Positions 10,633 to 19,960 are shown, counted from the stretch's first letter. The stretch: 64,000 nucleotides of DNA from Telluria beijingensis (GCF_030770395.1 NZ_CP132480.1:4901206-4965205); one strand, 5' to 3'. Program-made: numbers and translations. Notes: generated from the letters alone by a model not told the origin.

Positions 10633-11247
10633 TCAGATGGCCAGGCCGGCCTTGCGCAACAGGTTCGCCGTCTCGAACAGCGGCAATCCCATGATCCCCG
10701 AATGGCTGCCTTCGATGTGCTCGATGAACAGCGCCGCCGGGCCCTGGATGCCGTAACCGCCGGCCTTGTCGTAAGGCTCGAGGGTGGCGCAATAGGCCCT
10801 GATCTGCGCCGCAGTCAACGTGGCGAAGCGCACGTTCGACACTTGCGTGACCTGCTCGGCCACGTTCTGGGCGTGGACCGCCACCGACGTCAGCACCTGG
10901 TGGGTGCGGCCCGACAGGCGTTCGAGCATCGCCACCGCCTCGCGGTTGTCGGCCGGCTTGCCGAGGATCTCGCCGTCGATGGTGACGGTGGTGTCGGCCG
11001 TCAGCACCGGGCGCAGCGGCTGGCGGCGCTGCAGCAGCAGGTTGTAGGCGAAGGCGCCCTTGGCCCGGGCGACCCGCGCCACGTAGGTGTGCACGTCTTC
11101 GCCCGGCAGCACGTCTTCGCTGACGTCGACCGCGCGGCCCGGATCGCTGCGCAGCAGCATCAGTTCGAAATCCACGCCGATCTGGCGCAGCAGTTCGCGC
11201 CGGCGCGGGCTCTTGGAGGCGAGGTAGATCTTGTTCTGGTTTTTCAT
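10633..11247 (-). CDS. maf: Maf-type nucleoside triphosphate pyrophosphatase
   Basis: 204 residues from the ATG at 11247, chosen because the protein then opens MKNQNKIYLASKSPRRREL as usual for Maf/YhdE and has a gaagag ribosome site. A longer in-frame start at 11283 would overlap rlmH by 8 bases. The enzyme hydrolyses dTTP/UTP (or modified nucleotides) to the monophosphate and PPi. Motifs: SxSPRR at the N-terminus, the TADTTV-type active-site motif with its Asp, and YDKAGGYGIQG near the end. Overlap or near-overlap with rlmH indicates one operon. Confidence 0.93.
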   Translation of the reverse strand: MKNQNKIYLASKSPRRRELLRQIGVDFELMLLRSDPGRAVDVSEDVLPGEDVHTYVARVARAKGAFAYNLLLQRRQPLRPVLTADTTVTIDGEILGKPADNREAVAMLERLSGRTHQVLTSVAVHAQNVAEQVTQVSNVRFATLTAAQIRAYCATLEPYDKAGGYGIQGPAALFIEHIEGSHSGIMGLPLFETANLLRKAGLAI

Positions 11248-11275
11248 CGCGGGCTCTTCATCGACTCGGTCCGGT

Positions 11276-11746
11276 TCAGACACGGTGGTACGGATGATTC
11301 TGGGTGATCGACCAGGCGCGATACAGCTGTTCCGCCAGCATGACCCGGACGATTCCGTGCGGCAGGGTCATGCTGGAGATGCGGATCAGGCCCTCGGCCC
11401 GCGCCTTCAGCTCGGGATCGAGGCCGTCGGCCCCGCCGATCAGGAAGGCGGTGTCGCGGCCGTCGCGCTGCCAGGTCTCGAGCTGCTGGGACAAGCCGAC
11501 GCTGGTCAGGTCCTTGCCGCGTTCGTCCAGGGCGACGATGCGCACGCCCTTCGGCAGCGCCGCCTCGATGCGCTCGCGCTCGAGCGCCATCGCGGTGGCG
11601 GCGGTCTTGCTGCCGGAACGCTCGACCGGCTTGATCTCCTTGAGCACGATGCGCAGCTCGGGCGGCATGCGCTTCGTGTACTCGGTGAAGCCGGATTCGA
11701 TCCAGGCCGGCATCTTGTGGCCGACCGCGGCAATGATCAACTGCAT
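11276..11746 (-). CDS. rlmH: 23S rRNA pseudouridine-1915 N3-methyltransferase
   Basis: 156 residues, the normal RlmH length. This SPOUT-class enzyme uses S-adenosylmethionine to methylate pseudouridine 1915 in helix 69 of 23S rRNA on assembled ribosomes. Visible: the opening [22 protein letters not shown], the cofactor loop FLIGGADGL, and the conserved end [11 protein letters not shown]. It follows rsfS by 9 bases and the maf start region overlaps its end, so the three are co-transcribed. The rsfS-rlmH pairing is widespread and links two ribosome-related functions. Confidence 0.96.
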   Translation of the reverse strand: MQLIIAAVGHKMPAWIESGFTEYTKRMPPELRIVLKEIKPVERSGSKTAATAMALERERIEAALPKGVRIVALDERGKDLTSVGLSQQLETWQRDGRDTAFLIGGADGLDPELKARAEGLIRISSMTLPHGIVRVMLAEQLYRAWSITQNHPYHRV

Positions 11747-11755
11747 GCCTTGCCC

Positions 11756-12478
11756 TTACTCGGCATCCTTCTTGATGCGGCGGATCACCTTCTTGAACGG
11801 TGCCGTAGCTTCGGCGGCCGGCGCGGCCTTCGGTGCAGCAGCCTTGCTCACGCGCTTCGGCGGCTTGGCCTTGGTCGCTTCGACGGCGGCGACTTCGGTC
11901 TTGCTCGGCGCGACTTTCACGGTCTTGCCGGTCGGGACGGCCTTGGCGGCTGCCTTTTTGGCGGCCGGCTTCTTGGCAGCGGCGGTCTCGCCGGCAGCAG
12001 CCTTGGTGGCGCGCTTGGCGGCAGGTTTACGCTCGTTGACCGGCTTGGCTTCTTCCTGCGCCTGGTTGGCGGCCAGGTGCTTCGACTTCGGCTTGGCGGC
12101 GTCGGCTTCGACACCTTCGGCGGTCGACTTGCGCTTGGCGGCGCCCAGCTTGACCGGCTTCTCGCCCCAGATTTCTTCGAGGCGGTAGTACTGGCGGATG
12201 GCCGGCTGCATGATGTGGACGATCATGTCGCCCAGGTCGACCAGCACCCATTCGCCGGTGTCTTCGCCTTCCAGGCCGACCACGTCGCCGCCGGCTGCCT
12301 TGACCTTGTCGCGCACCGACGCTGCCAGCGCCTTGGTCTGGCGGTTGGAGGTGCCCGAGACCACGGCGATGCGGTCGAACAGGCTGGTCAGGTGGGTCGT
12401 GTCGAACAGGACGATGTCCTGGCCCTTGACGTCTTCCAGGGCGTCCACGACGAGGGTTTGCAGTTTCTTGATATCCAT
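11756..12478 (-). CDS. rsfS: ribosomal silencing factor RsfS with a histone-like C-terminal tail
   Basis: 240 residues; RsfS normally has 105-130. Residues 1-112 are a standard RsfS domain (DIVLFDTTHLTSLFD, VSGTSNRQTKALA, GEWVLVDLGDMIVHIM, YYRLEEIW). In the known family this domain binds ribosomal protein uL14 and blocks subunit joining in starvation. Residues about 113-240 are almost only Lys, Ala, Pro, Thr and Val, with repeated KPAAKKAAAK-like units. This resembles histone H1-type/AlgP tails and is predicted to be disordered and strongly basic. The start is the ATG that overlaps the nadD stop by one base (TAATG); an open frame extends far upstream but is nadD read in another frame. Confidence 0.93.
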   Translation of the reverse strand: MDIKKLQTLVVDALEDVKGQDIVLFDTTHLTSLFDRIAVVSGTSNRQTKALAASVRDKVKAAGGDVVGLEGEDTGEWVLVDLGDMIVHIMQPAIRQYYRLEEIWGEKPVKLGAAKRKSTAEGVEADAAKPKSKHLAANQAQEEAKPVNERKPAAKRATKAAAGETAAAKKPAAKKAAAKAVPTGKTVKVAPSKTEVAAVEATKAKPPKRVSKAAAPKAAPAAEATAPFKKVIRRIKKDAE

Positions 12479-13164
12479 TAGTTTTTGTATAGGTGATGTT
12501 GTTGAATATAGTCTAGCACTTGCGCCATACCGAGCGCGCTTGCATCCGCGCCGGATTGCAGGGCCGCCCGGAGCTGGCTGGACGACAGGTCCACGTCCAG
12601 CGTCGGCGCGAGGCAGACTTTTCCGTGCGCCAGCAGGCGCACGGTGTCGGGCGTTGCAAGCCGCGTCGACAGTTCTTGGGCCACCAGGGGTGGCAATGCT
12701 TCCTGCGCCAGGTCGTAGCCCGGACGCGTCGCCACGCCAAGATTGGCAAGGGCAAACAGTTCGCGCCATTCGTTCCAGCTGTCGAGCTTGCGCAACTGGT
12801 CGGCGCCCATCAGGAACACGATCGAGGCCCGCGGGCCCAGTTCCGCGCGCAGCGCGCGCAGGGTTTCGACCGTGTAGGTCGGCGTCTTGCGTTCGACTTC
12901 CTGCAGGTCGAGCGTCACCGGAAGCGCCGGGCTGCGCAGCGGCGCGAAAGCCAGTTCCAGCATCGCGATGCGATCCTGGTCGCTGGCCTCGAGGCCGCTT
13001 TTCTGCCACGGCTGGCCGGCCGGCAGGATGCGCAGCGCATCCGGCCGCAGCAGGCGGGTGAACAGCTGCGCGAGCGCGACGTGGCCCTGGTGTACCGGAT
13101 CGAAACTGCCGCCCAGGACGGCGATGCAGCGGTTGCGGCCAGGCGCGCCGCCGGCCACGCTCAC
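12478..13164 (-). CDS. nadD: nicotinate-nucleotide adenylyltransferase
   Basis: 228 residues. It joins nicotinate mononucleotide and ATP to deamido-NAD in NAD synthesis; cytoplasmic. The nucleotidyltransferase motif [12 protein letters not shown] is at about 18-29, FLMGADQL lies mid-protein and the ISSTxxR-type end appears as LSSSQLR. The start is GTG, overlapping the hemF stop as GTGA; no better Met lies before the motif. The nadD-rsfS pairing is common in bacteria. Confidence 0.95.
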   Translation of the reverse strand: MSVAGGAPGRNRCIAVLGGSFDPVHQGHVALAQLFTRLLRPDALRILPAGQPWQKSGLEASDQDRIAMLELAFAPLRSPALPVTLDLQEVERKTPTYTVETLRALRAELGPRASIVFLMGADQLRKLDSWNEWRELFALANLGVATRPGYDLAQEALPPLVAQELSTRLATPDTVRLLAHGKVCLAPTLDVDLSSSQLRAALQSGADASALGMAQVLDYIQQHHLYKN

Positions 13165-14072
13165 GGCGCCAGCCAGTCCCGGTGCACCAGGAAGTCGGAA
13201 TACAGCCGCGCTTCAGGGCTGCCGGGTTCGGGATGCCAGTCGTAGCGCCACTTGACGATCGGCGGCATCGACATCAGGATCGCCTCGGTACGCCCGCCCG
13301 ACTGCAGGCCGAACAGGGTACCGCGATCCCACACCAGGTTGAACTCGACGTAGCGGCCGCGCCGGTAGGCCTGGAAATCGCGCTCGCGCTCGCCATATGG
13401 CTGGTCCTTGCGGCGCTGCAGGATCGGCAGGTAGGCGTCCAGGAAGCGCTCGCCCACGCTGCGTACCAGCGCATACGATTGCTCGAAGCCGAGTTCGTTC
13501 AAGTCGTCGAAGAAGATGCCGCCGACGCCGCGCGGTTCCTTGCGGTGCTTCAGGTAGAAGTAATCGTCGCACCAGCTCTTGAAGCGCGGATGCAGGTCTG
13601 GGCCGAACGGCGCCACGGCGTCGTGGCAGGCCTGGTGGAAGTGGCGCGCATCGTCAAGCTCGCCGTAATACGGCGTCAGGTCCATGCCGCCGCCGAACCA
13701 CCAGACCGGGTCCTTGCCGGGCGCGGTCGCTTCAAAAAAGCGCACGTTCATGTGCACCGTCGGGGCGTAGGGGTTGCGCGGATGCAGCACCAGCGACACG
13801 CCCATCGCTTCCCAGGCGCGGCCCGCCAGCTCCGGCCGCGCCGCCGTGGCCGATGGCGGCAGGGTCGCGCCGCGCACGTGCGAGAAGTTCACGCCGCCCC
13901 GTTCCAGTACATTGCCTTCCTCGACCAGGCGCGACACGCCGCCACCGCCTTCGGGACGTTCCCATTCCTCGCGCAGGAACGATTTGCCGTCGACCTGTTC
14001 GAGACCGTGGACGATGCGCGCCTGGAGCTCGAGCAGCCAGGCCTTGATGGCGGCAGGGTTGGGGGAAGACAT
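13161..14072 (-). CDS. hemF: oxygen-dependent coproporphyrinogen III oxidase
   Basis: 303 residues from the ATG at 14072 ([12 protein letters not shown]), a normal HemF length; an in-frame ATG 17 codons earlier gives an unlikely leader. It decarboxylates two propionates of coproporphyrinogen III with O2 in haem synthesis. Conserved stretches: [58 protein letters not shown] and [12 protein letters not shown]. It is part of the yebC-to-rng run, 84 bases after purD with a hairpin between, and overlaps nadD. Haem supply fits the neighbouring catalase only loosely. Confidence 0.96.
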   Translation of the reverse strand: MSSPNPAAIKAWLLELQARIVHGLEQVDGKSFLREEWERPEGGGGVSRLVEEGNVLERGGVNFSHVRGATLPPSATAARPELAGRAWEAMGVSLVLHPRNPYAPTVHMNVRFFEATAPGKDPVWWFGGGMDLTPYYGELDDARHFHQACHDAVAPFGPDLHPRFKSWCDDYFYLKHRKEPRGVGGIFFDDLNELGFEQSYALVRSVGERFLDAYLPILQRRKDQPYGERERDFQAYRRGRYVEFNLVWDRGTLFGLQSGGRTEAILMSMPPIVKWRYDWHPEPGSPEARLYSDFLVHRDWLAP

Positions 14073-14098
14073 GGGAATGGACTGACCGGGAATGAAAA

Positions 14099-14123
14099 GT
14101 GGGCCGATTGTACACCGGCCCAC
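14099..14123 (-). terminator. hairpin between purD and hemF (weak terminator or attenuator)
   Basis: GTGGGCCG at 14099-14106 pairs with CGGCCCAC at 14116-14123. On the minus strand the stem is followed by only four T residues, so termination may be partial. Confidence 0.4.
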
Positions 14124-14156
14124 GTGTGCTTACATCTGGCGTTGGATGGGAGGGAT

Positions 14157-15422
14157 TTACTTCACGCCGCGCCAGCCGATGTCGCGCCGATACTGCGCGC
14201 CATTGAAGTGGATCTTCTCGACGCTGTCGTAGGCCTGCTTCTGCGCCATCTTGACGCTGTCGCCCAGTCCCACCACGCACAGCACGCGGCCGCCGCTGGT
14301 CTGCAGCTTGCCGTCCACGAGTTTGGTGCCGGCATGGAAGGTGACGCATTCCGGCACTTCTTGCGGGATGCCGTCGATGACGTCGCCCTTGCGCGGGCTG
14401 TCCGGATAGCCGGCGGCCGCCATCACGACGCCCACGGCGGTGCGGCGGTCCCATTCCAGCTCGACCGTGTCGAGGGTGCCGTTGCAGGCGTGTTCCAGTA
14501 CAGTCGCGAAGTCGCTCTTCAGGCGCGCCATGATCGGCTGGGTTTCCGGGTCGCCCATGCGGCAGTTGAATTCGAGCGTGCGCGGATTGCCCTCGGCGTC
14601 GATCATCAGGCCGGCGTACAGGAAGCCCGAGAACGGGATGCCGTCGCGAGCCATGCCCTGGATGGTCGGGTTGACGATCTCGCGCATCACGCGCGCATGC
14701 ATCGACGGCGTCACGATCGGCGCCGGCGAATAGGCGCCCATGCCGCCCGTGTTCGGGCCCTGGTCGTTGTCCTTCAGGCGTTTATGATCCTGGCTGGTGG
14801 CCAGCGCCAGCACGTTCTTGCCGTCGCACATGACGATGAAGCTGGCTTCTTCGCCGGCCAGGAATTCTTCGATCACGATGCGCGCGCCGGCGTCGCCGAA
14901 GGCGTTATCGGACAGCATGTGGTCGACGGCGCCATGCGCTTCCTCCAGCGACATCGCGACCACCACGCCCTTGCCGGCCGCCAGGCCGTCGGCCTTGATG
15001 ACGATCGGCGCGCCGTTGGCGTCGATGTAGGCGTGGGCCGCCGCGGCATCGGAGAAGGTTTCGTACCTGGCGGTCGGGATGCCGTGGCGCTGCATGAAGG
15101 CCTTGGCGAAGTCTTTCGAGCTCTCGAGCTGGGCCGCTTCGCGGGTCGGGCCGAAGATCTTGAGGCCGCGCGAGCGGAACAGGTTGACGATGCCGGCCGC
15201 CAGCGGCGCCTCGGGGCCGACCAGGGTCAGTGCAACGCCTTCGGCCACCACGAAGTCGGCCAGCGCCTCGGGGTCCGTCAGGTCGACCGTCACCAGGCGG
15301 TCGTCGAGCGCGGTGCCGCCATTGCCCGGGGCGACGAAGACCGTCTGGGCACGTTCCGATTGGGCCAGTTTCCACGCCAGCGCGTGTTCGCGGCCGCCCG
15401 AGCCGACTACGAGGATTTTCAT
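14157..15422 (-). CDS. purD: phosphoribosylamine-glycine ligase
   Basis: 421 residues from the ATG at 15422 (MKILVVGSGGREHALAWKL); a TTG four codons earlier was rejected. It is the ATP-grasp enzyme that makes glycinamide ribonucleotide in purine synthesis. Visible: the N-terminal GSGGREHAL motif, the ATP-grasp core (PIVIKADGLAAGKGVVVA), EFLAGEEASF, GMGAYSPAP and the metal-binding LEFNCRMGDPETQ. It lies 12 bases after yebC and in the same direction. Confidence 0.97.
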   Translation of the reverse strand: MKILVVGSGGREHALAWKLAQSERAQTVFVAPGNGGTALDDRLVTVDLTDPEALADFVVAEGVALTLVGPEAPLAAGIVNLFRSRGLKIFGPTREAAQLESSKDFAKAFMQRHGIPTARYETFSDAAAAHAYIDANGAPIVIKADGLAAGKGVVVAMSLEEAHGAVDHMLSDNAFGDAGARIVIEEFLAGEEASFIVMCDGKNVLALATSQDHKRLKDNDQGPNTGGMGAYSPAPIVTPSMHARVMREIVNPTIQGMARDGIPFSGFLYAGLMIDAEGNPRTLEFNCRMGDPETQPIMARLKSDFATVLEHACNGTLDTVELEWDRRTAVGVVMAAAGYPDSPRKGDVIDGIPQEVPECVTFHAGTKLVDGKLQTSGGRVLCVVGLGDSVKMAQKQAYDSVEKIHFNGAQYRRDIGWRGVK

Positions 15423-15434
15423 ATTGGCTACCAA

Positions 15435-16160
15435 TTATTCTTCGATGACGGCGTTGGTGAACACTTCCTGGACGTCGTCCAGGTTTTCCAGCGCATCCAG
15501 CAGTTTCTGCATCTTGACCGCGTCCTCGCCCGTGAACACGGTCTCGGTGGCGGGCTTCATGATGACTTCGGCCACTTCGGCCTTGAAGCCGGCCGCTTCC
15601 AGTGCTTCCTTGACACTCGAGAAGGCGTGCGGGTCGCACAGCACCTCAAAGCCGCCTTCTTCGTCGGCCGCGACGTCGTCGGCGCCGGCTTCCAGGGCAG
15701 CTTCCATCAGCTTGTCTTCTTCGACGCCGGGCGCGAACAGGAACTGGCCGGTGTGGGTGAACATGAAGGCCACCGAGCCCTCGGTGCCCATATTGCCGCC
15801 GAACTTGCTGAAGGCATGGCGCACTTCGGCCACGGTGCGCACGCGGTTGTCGGTCAGGCAGTCGACGATGATCGCCGCGCCGCCGATGCCGTAGCCTTCG
15901 TAGCGCACTTCTTCGTAGTTAACGCCTTCGAGCTCGCCCGAGCCGCGCTGGATCGCGCGGGTGACGTTATCCTTCGGCATATTCGCGTCCGCGGCCTTCT
16001 CGACCGCCAGGCGCAGGCGCGGGTTGGAAGCGATGTCGCTTCCGCCCATGCGCGCGGCCACGGTGATCTCCTTGATCAGGCGCGTCCAGATCTTGCCGCG
16101 TTTGGCATCAGTGGCGGCCTTCTTGTGCTTGATATTGGCCCATTTGCTGTGTCCAGCCAT
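15435..16160 (-). CDS. yebC: YebC/PmpR (TACO1) family protein
   Basis: 241 residues, full length. It opens [23 protein letters not shown] and contains RAIQRGSGE and [19 protein letters not shown]. The family is known both as transcriptional regulators and, more recently, as ribosome-associated factors that help with proline-rich stretches; which role applies is not visible. It is the first gene of the leftward housekeeping run and a 70-base gap separates it from the DUF2182 gene. The acidic insert around 180-200 is usual for the family. Confidence 0.95.
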   Translation of the reverse strand: MAGHSKWANIKHKKAATDAKRGKIWTRLIKEITVAARMGGSDIASNPRLRLAVEKAADANMPKDNVTRAIQRGSGELEGVNYEEVRYEGYGIGGAAIIVDCLTDNRVRTVAEVRHAFSKFGGNMGTEGSVAFMFTHTGQFLFAPGVEEDKLMEAALEAGADDVAADEEGGFEVLCDPHAFSSVKEALEAAGFKAEVAEVIMKPATETVFTGEDAVKMQKLLDALENLDDVQEVFTNAVIEE

Positions 16161-16229
16161 GTCGAGAATTCCTTAGACGGTATGCAAGAGTGGCCGATAT
16201 TCTAGCATAGGCCCCTCCTGCAAAATCGC

Positions 16230-17054
16230 TCAAGGAAACAACAGTCGGGTCCCCATGGCGAGTAGCGCCAGGCCGCCCGCACAGGCGATCAGGTGGCCGC
16301 TGGCGAGGCGGATCTCGGCCAGCACGAACAGGCCCACGACGGCGATGGCGGCCGGGTTATCGGGACCGGTGGCCAGCAGCAGGAGCATCAGCAGCCAGCA
16401 ACAGCCCAGGCACTGGCGGGCGTGCGCCGCGCCGCGCCCGAGGGCGCCCGCCAGGCCGTCGCGCCAGCCGGCCAGGATGCCGGGCAGGGGCGCCCGGCAG
16501 TGCTCCAGGCAGGCATGCTTGGCCGGTGTCCACTGGTAGACGCCGGCCGCCACCATGATCAGGCCCAGCAGCAGGGGATGGCGCACGGCGCCGCTGGGGG
16601 CCGACTCGTGCAAGGTCCACTGGGCGATCGCGGCCAGCAGGGCGAAGCCGGTCCAGGCGCCCAGGTAGCCGAGCACGAACAGGGCGGTACATCGGCGCGC
16701 GCGCTGCGCCGCGCGGTCGCCGGCCAGGCGCGCGAACAGCACCGTGGCGCGGCTGGCCAGCGGCAGCATCAGCGCCGTGCACAGGCCGGCCCAGGTGAGG
16801 AAGACCAGCGCCAGCTGGGCGGCCTGGTAGGCCAGCGAGGGCGCGGTGGTGGCTGCGCCGGTCGCCGGCCCGTTGGCGGCGGCAGCGGCGGTGACGGCAG
16901 TAGCGGTGGCTTCCGCCAGCGGCTGGCTGCTGAGTACCAGGCCGCCCAGTACCAGGCCGGCCCAGCACAGGCTGGCCAGCAGCGACAGGACCAGTAAGGT
17001 GAGCAGGACCGTACGGTCACGGCCCAGGCGTGCTTCGACATCGCTCAGGTTCAT
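16230..17054 (-). CDS. DUF2182 integral membrane protein
   Basis: 274 residues with about seven hydrophobic segments. It matches the DUF2182 family (COG5486, called predicted metal-binding membrane proteins) through YQWTPAKHACLEHCRAP and RQCLGCCWLLMLLLL, which hold the conserved Cys and His residues. Family function is not established. A partner DUF1326 gene often precedes such proteins, but here only a 15-codon reading frame overlaps its start (ATGA). Expected in the inner membrane. Confidence 0.85.
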   Translation of the reverse strand: MNLSDVEARLGRDRTVLLTLLVLSLLASLCWAGLVLGGLVLSSQPLAEATATAVTAAAAANGPATGAATTAPSLAYQAAQLALVFLTWAGLCTALMLPLASRATVLFARLAGDRAAQRARRCTALFVLGYLGAWTGFALLAAIAQWTLHESAPSGAVRHPLLLGLIMVAAGVYQWTPAKHACLEHCRAPLPGILAGWRDGLAGALGRGAAHARQCLGCCWLLMLLLLATGPDNPAAIAVVGLFVLAEIRLASGHLIACAGGLALLAMGTRLLFP

Positions 17055-17098
17055 TGCGGCGCTCCCGGTGGGCCCGCGCGCTCATGCTTGAGGGTCAT
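17051..17098 (-). CDS. 15-codon leader reading frame overlapping the DUF2182 start
   Basis: ATG at 17098 with a strong ribosome site (AAGGAGAA, seven bases upstream) opens MTLKHERAGPPGAPQ and stops at TGA, which overlaps the next ATG as ATGA. The DUF2182 gene has no ribosome site of its own, so its translation may depend on this short frame. It could also be the last trace of a lost upstream gene. Confidence 0.4.
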   Translation of the reverse strand: MTLKHERAGPPGAPQ

Positions 17099-17446
17099 GA
17101 TGGATTCTCCTTTTCGGTTGATGTGCCTTGATTCGACCGCGCGCCGTCGCGGCCCGTTCGGCGAACGCGGCCGGATGTGGCGCGAAGCCGAAGCCGCCGT
17201 CGCCGGATGAGCCCTGGGATTGGCGCCAGTGGTGCAACTCCCATACCACGCCCGCCGCGGCGCGCCGCCGCGATCGCCTCGGCATGACGCCGAACTTCGG
17301 CGTTGCCGCCACAGCCGTGCACCGACCTTGATCGTGTTCAGGATGTCCGGGCGTCGCCCGTGGTTTTGAATGACCGCCAGCGAATCCGGTATTCTTATAT
17401 GCCAGCCATCCCGTGCATCCGGGACTCACCAGCCGTCGCCGAGAAC
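17099..17446. other. 348-base stretch without a confident gene
   Basis: Several overlapping frames of 65-130 codons are open on both strands, but none has a clear ribosome site together with protein-like composition; all are Arg/Ala/Pro-rich as expected for chance frames at this GC content. The stretch must hold the divergent promoters of the DUF2182 gene and mgsA. CGGTATTCTTATATG at its right end is AT-rich and lies just before an alternative mgsA start. Confidence 0.5.
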
Positions 17447-17851
17447 ATGACAACAACGACCACACCCATTCCCCGGATCGCGCTGATCGCGCACGACAAG
17501 AAGAAGGACGACATGATCGCGCTCGCCGCCGAGTATCGGGCGTTCCTGCAGGGCTGCGCCCTGTCGGCCACCGGCACCACCGGCGGGCGCCTGATCAACG
17601 AACTGGGCCTGGTCGTCGAGCGCAAGCACTCGGGGCCGGTCGGCGGCGACCTGCAGATCGGTTCGCTGCTGGTCGATGGCCTGATCGATTGCGTGATCTT
17701 CCTGCGCGACCCGATGACGCCGCAGCCGCACGAACCCGACATCAACGCCCTGGTGCGCGCCTGCGACGTGCACAACATCCCGTGCGCAACCAATGTCTCG
17801 ACCGCGCGCCTGGTGCTGTCGCAGCTGATGGGCGCGCGCCGTACCGACTGA
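17447..17851 (+). CDS. mgsA: methylglyoxal synthase
   Basis: 134 residues from ATG at 17447; an in-frame ATG 16 codons earlier would add a leader not typical of the family. It converts dihydroxyacetone phosphate to methylglyoxal and phosphate, a bypass of lower glycolysis; cytoplasmic. Visible: [15 protein letters not shown], the phosphate-binding [19 protein letters not shown] with the catalytic Asp, and [15 protein letters not shown]. It is followed after 10 bases by a quinone oxidoreductase gene, an arrangement that may help to remove carbonyl by-products (inference). Confidence 0.96.
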   Translation: MTTTTTPIPRIALIAHDKKKDDMIALAAEYRAFLQGCALSATGTTGGRLINELGLVVERKHSGPVGGDLQIGSLLVDGLIDCVIFLRDPMTPQPHEPDINALVRACDVHNIPCATNVSTARLVLSQLMGARRTD

Positions 17852-17861
17852 GGAGATTGCC

Positions 17862-18839
17862 ATGCTCGCCAAAGCGATCCGCATCGCCGCCACCGGCGGC
17901 CCCGAAGTGATGGACTATGTCGAGGTCGAGGCGCCGGCGCCCGGCCCCGGCGAAGCGCGCATCGTCCAGCACGCGATCGGCCTGAATTTCATCGACGTGT
18001 ATTTCCGCACCGGCCTGTATCCGCAGCCGCTGCCCGGCTGGCTCGGCAAGGAAGGCGCCGGCGTGGTCGAGGCGGTGGGCGCGGGCGTCCTTCATGTGAA
18101 ACCGGGCGACCGAGTGGCCTATGCCGGCGGACCGCTCGGCGCCTACGCCAGCACGCGCACCATGCCAGCCCGCTTCCTGGTCAAGCTGCCCGATGCGATC
18201 GGCTTCGAGACCGCGGCCGCCATGATGCTGCAGGGCCTGACCGTGCAATACCTGCTGCGCCAGACCTACCCGGTCAAGGCCGGCGACACAATCCTGTTCC
18301 ACGCCGCGGCCGGCGGCGTCGGCCTGATCGCCTGCCAGTGGGCGCGTGCGCTCGGCGTGCGCCTGATCGGCACCGTCGGCTCGACGGAGAAGGGCGAGCT
18401 GGCGTTGCGCCATGGCGCGGCCCACGTCATCAATTACCGCGACGAAGACATCGTGGCGCGCGTGCGCGAACTCACGGGCGGCGAAGGCGTGCCGGTGGTG
18501 TACGACTCGATCGGCAAGGACACGTTCACCGCTTCGCTCGACTGCCTGCAACGGCGCGGGCTGATGGTCAGCTTCGGCAATGCCTCGGGCGCGGTGGAGC
18601 CGTTCGCACCGGCCGAACTGTCGAAGCGTGGCTCGCTGTTCCTGACCCGGCCGACCCTGTTCGACTACATGGCCACGCAAGTGGAGCAAGAGGCGATGAC
18701 GTCCGAGCTGTTCGACATGGTCGGCAGCGGCCAGGTCAAGGTCGAGGTGCATCAACGCTTCGCGCTGGCGCAGGCGGCCGACGCCCACCGCGCGCTGGAG
18801 TCGCGCAGCACGACCGGTTCGACGGTGCTGCTGCCATGA
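17862..18839 (+). CDS. NADPH:quinone oxidoreductase, zeta-crystallin type
   Basis: 325 residues of the zinc-free medium-chain dehydrogenase family. The GroES-like N-terminal half has LNFIDVYFRTGLYP and GKEGAGVVEAVG. The nucleotide-binding half has FHAAAGGVGLIACQWA (the AxxGxxG motif) and reads through GNASG to a conserved end. It reduces quinones or unsaturated carbonyls with NADPH; the closest known relative is QorA. It is co-oriented 10 bases after mgsA, and its stop overlaps the next small gene. Confidence 0.9.
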   Translation: MLAKAIRIAATGGPEVMDYVEVEAPAPGPGEARIVQHAIGLNFIDVYFRTGLYPQPLPGWLGKEGAGVVEAVGAGVLHVKPGDRVAYAGGPLGAYASTRTMPARFLVKLPDAIGFETAAAMMLQGLTVQYLLRQTYPVKAGDTILFHAAAGGVGLIACQWARALGVRLIGTVGSTEKGELALRHGAAHVINYRDEDIVARVRELTGGEGVPVVYDSIGKDTFTASLDCLQRRGLMVSFGNASGAVEPFAPAELSKRGSLFLTRPTLFDYMATQVEQEAMTSELFDMVGSGQVKVEVHQRFALAQAADAHRALESRSTTGSTVLLP

Positions 18840-19000
18840 GGGACACCCGCGACCAGGAATCCTTGCCCGACCCGCTGCCGCCGGCGGCGCCATCCTCCGG
18901 CGACGGCACGCCGAAGTTTGGCCGCCTGCTGGTCGTGCTGGCGCTGGCCATGCTCGCGGTGGTGGCGCTGACCTTCGGCTCGGAAGCCTACTTCACCTGA
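18836..19000 (+). CDS. small single-span membrane protein (54 aa)
   Basis: The ATG overlaps the quinone oxidoreductase stop (ATGA). A Pro/Asp-rich N-terminal 25 residues precede one hydrophobic helix (RLLVVLALAMLAVVALTF) and a short tail. The overlap and the clean membrane helix support a real gene in the mgsA unit. No family is recognised. Confidence 0.6.
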   Translation: MRDTRDQESLPDPLPPAAPSSGDGTPKFGRLLVVLALAMLAVVALTFGSEAYFT

Positions 19001-19004
19001 CGCC

Positions 19005-19928
19005 ATGGACGGCGTCAACCGCGCATACGGGCAGGTCTTCGTCCCCGGCCGCCTGACGGTCGGGCTGATGACGCCCATGCAGGGTGCGCCCGGCGTGCCG
19101 GCGGACGTCGACACGGCCCTGCAACAGGCGCGCCTGGCCGATGCGCTGGGCTTCGCGGCGCTGTGGACGCGCGACGTGCCCCTGATGATCCCGCAGGGCA
19201 GCGCCAGCGAAGTGGCGGCGCTGGACGATCCCTTCCTGTGGCTGACCGCGCTGGCGGCGGTGACGACGCAGGTCGTGCTGGCCACCGGCGCCATCGTGTT
19301 GCCGCTGCGCCATCCGCTGCACGTGGCCAAGTCGGCCCTGAGCCTGGACCGCCTCAGCCACGGACGCCTGCTGCTGGGCGTCGGGTCGGGCGACCGTCCC
19401 GAGGAATTCGCGCGCTTCGGTCTCGACCTGGAAACGCGCGACGTCGCCTTCCGCGAACATTGGGAAGCGGTGCGCGCCGCGCTTGATCCACGGCCTGCTG
19501 CTGATGGCGACGGACAGTACCGGGTGCTGCCGCCGCCATCCGCGCGCATCCCGATGATCGCGGTCGGCAGTGCGCGCCAGTCGCTGCAGTGGATCGCCGA
19601 ACATGCCGACGGCTGGGCGAGCTACCACCGCGAAGAAGACCGCCAGAAGGGCAGGATCGCCCTATGGCATATGGCGCAGGACCAGCGCTCGCCCGGCCAG
19701 CGCAAACCCTTCATCCAGTCGGTGCAGCTGGACCTGCTGGACAATCCGGCCGCGCCGGCCGAGGCGATCGAACTGGGCCTGCGTACCGGCCGCCTGGCGC
19801 TGGCGGCCTACCTGGAGCGCATGCGCGAACTCGGGGTCGCGCACATCCTGTTCAACCTTCATCGCGGAGCGCGGCCGGTCGAGGACGTGCTGCGCGAACT
19901 GGGCGCGGACATCCTGCCGCAGCTGTAG
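19005..19928 (+). CDS. luciferase-like (LLM class) flavin oxidoreductase
   Basis: 307 residues of the bacterial luciferase-like TIM-barrel family, resembling the BA3436 subgroup. Visible: GLMTPMQGAPG, ALWTRDVPL, LATGAIVLPLRHPLHVAKSALSLDRLS, LLLGVGSGDRPEEF and a C-terminal AHILFNLHRG. It should use FMN or F420-like cofactor; the substrate is unknown. It starts four bases after the small membrane protein, so it is probably the last gene of the mgsA unit. A 131-base control region follows. Confidence 0.8.
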   Translation: MDGVNRAYGQVFVPGRLTVGLMTPMQGAPGVPADVDTALQQARLADALGFAALWTRDVPLMIPQGSASEVAALDDPFLWLTALAAVTTQVVLATGAIVLPLRHPLHVAKSALSLDRLSHGRLLLGVGSGDRPEEFARFGLDLETRDVAFREHWEAVRAALDPRPAADGDGQYRVLPPPSARIPMIAVGSARQSLQWIAEHADGWASYHREEDRQKGRIALWHMAQDQRSPGQRKPFIQSVQLDLLDNPAAPAEAIELGLRTGRLALAAYLERMRELGVAHILFNLHRGARPVEDVLRELGADILPQL

Positions 19929-19960
19929 CCATCCACCCTGCATTGTAAGTACGCATTTTG

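Noticed and set aside
12479..13009. N-terminal extension of RsfS
   Set aside because: It is nadD in another phase; the true start is the ATG overlapping the nadD stop.
13182..16205. A 1007-codon plus-strand open frame
   Set aside because: It is antisense to hemF, purD and yebC, all of which are clear full-length genes.
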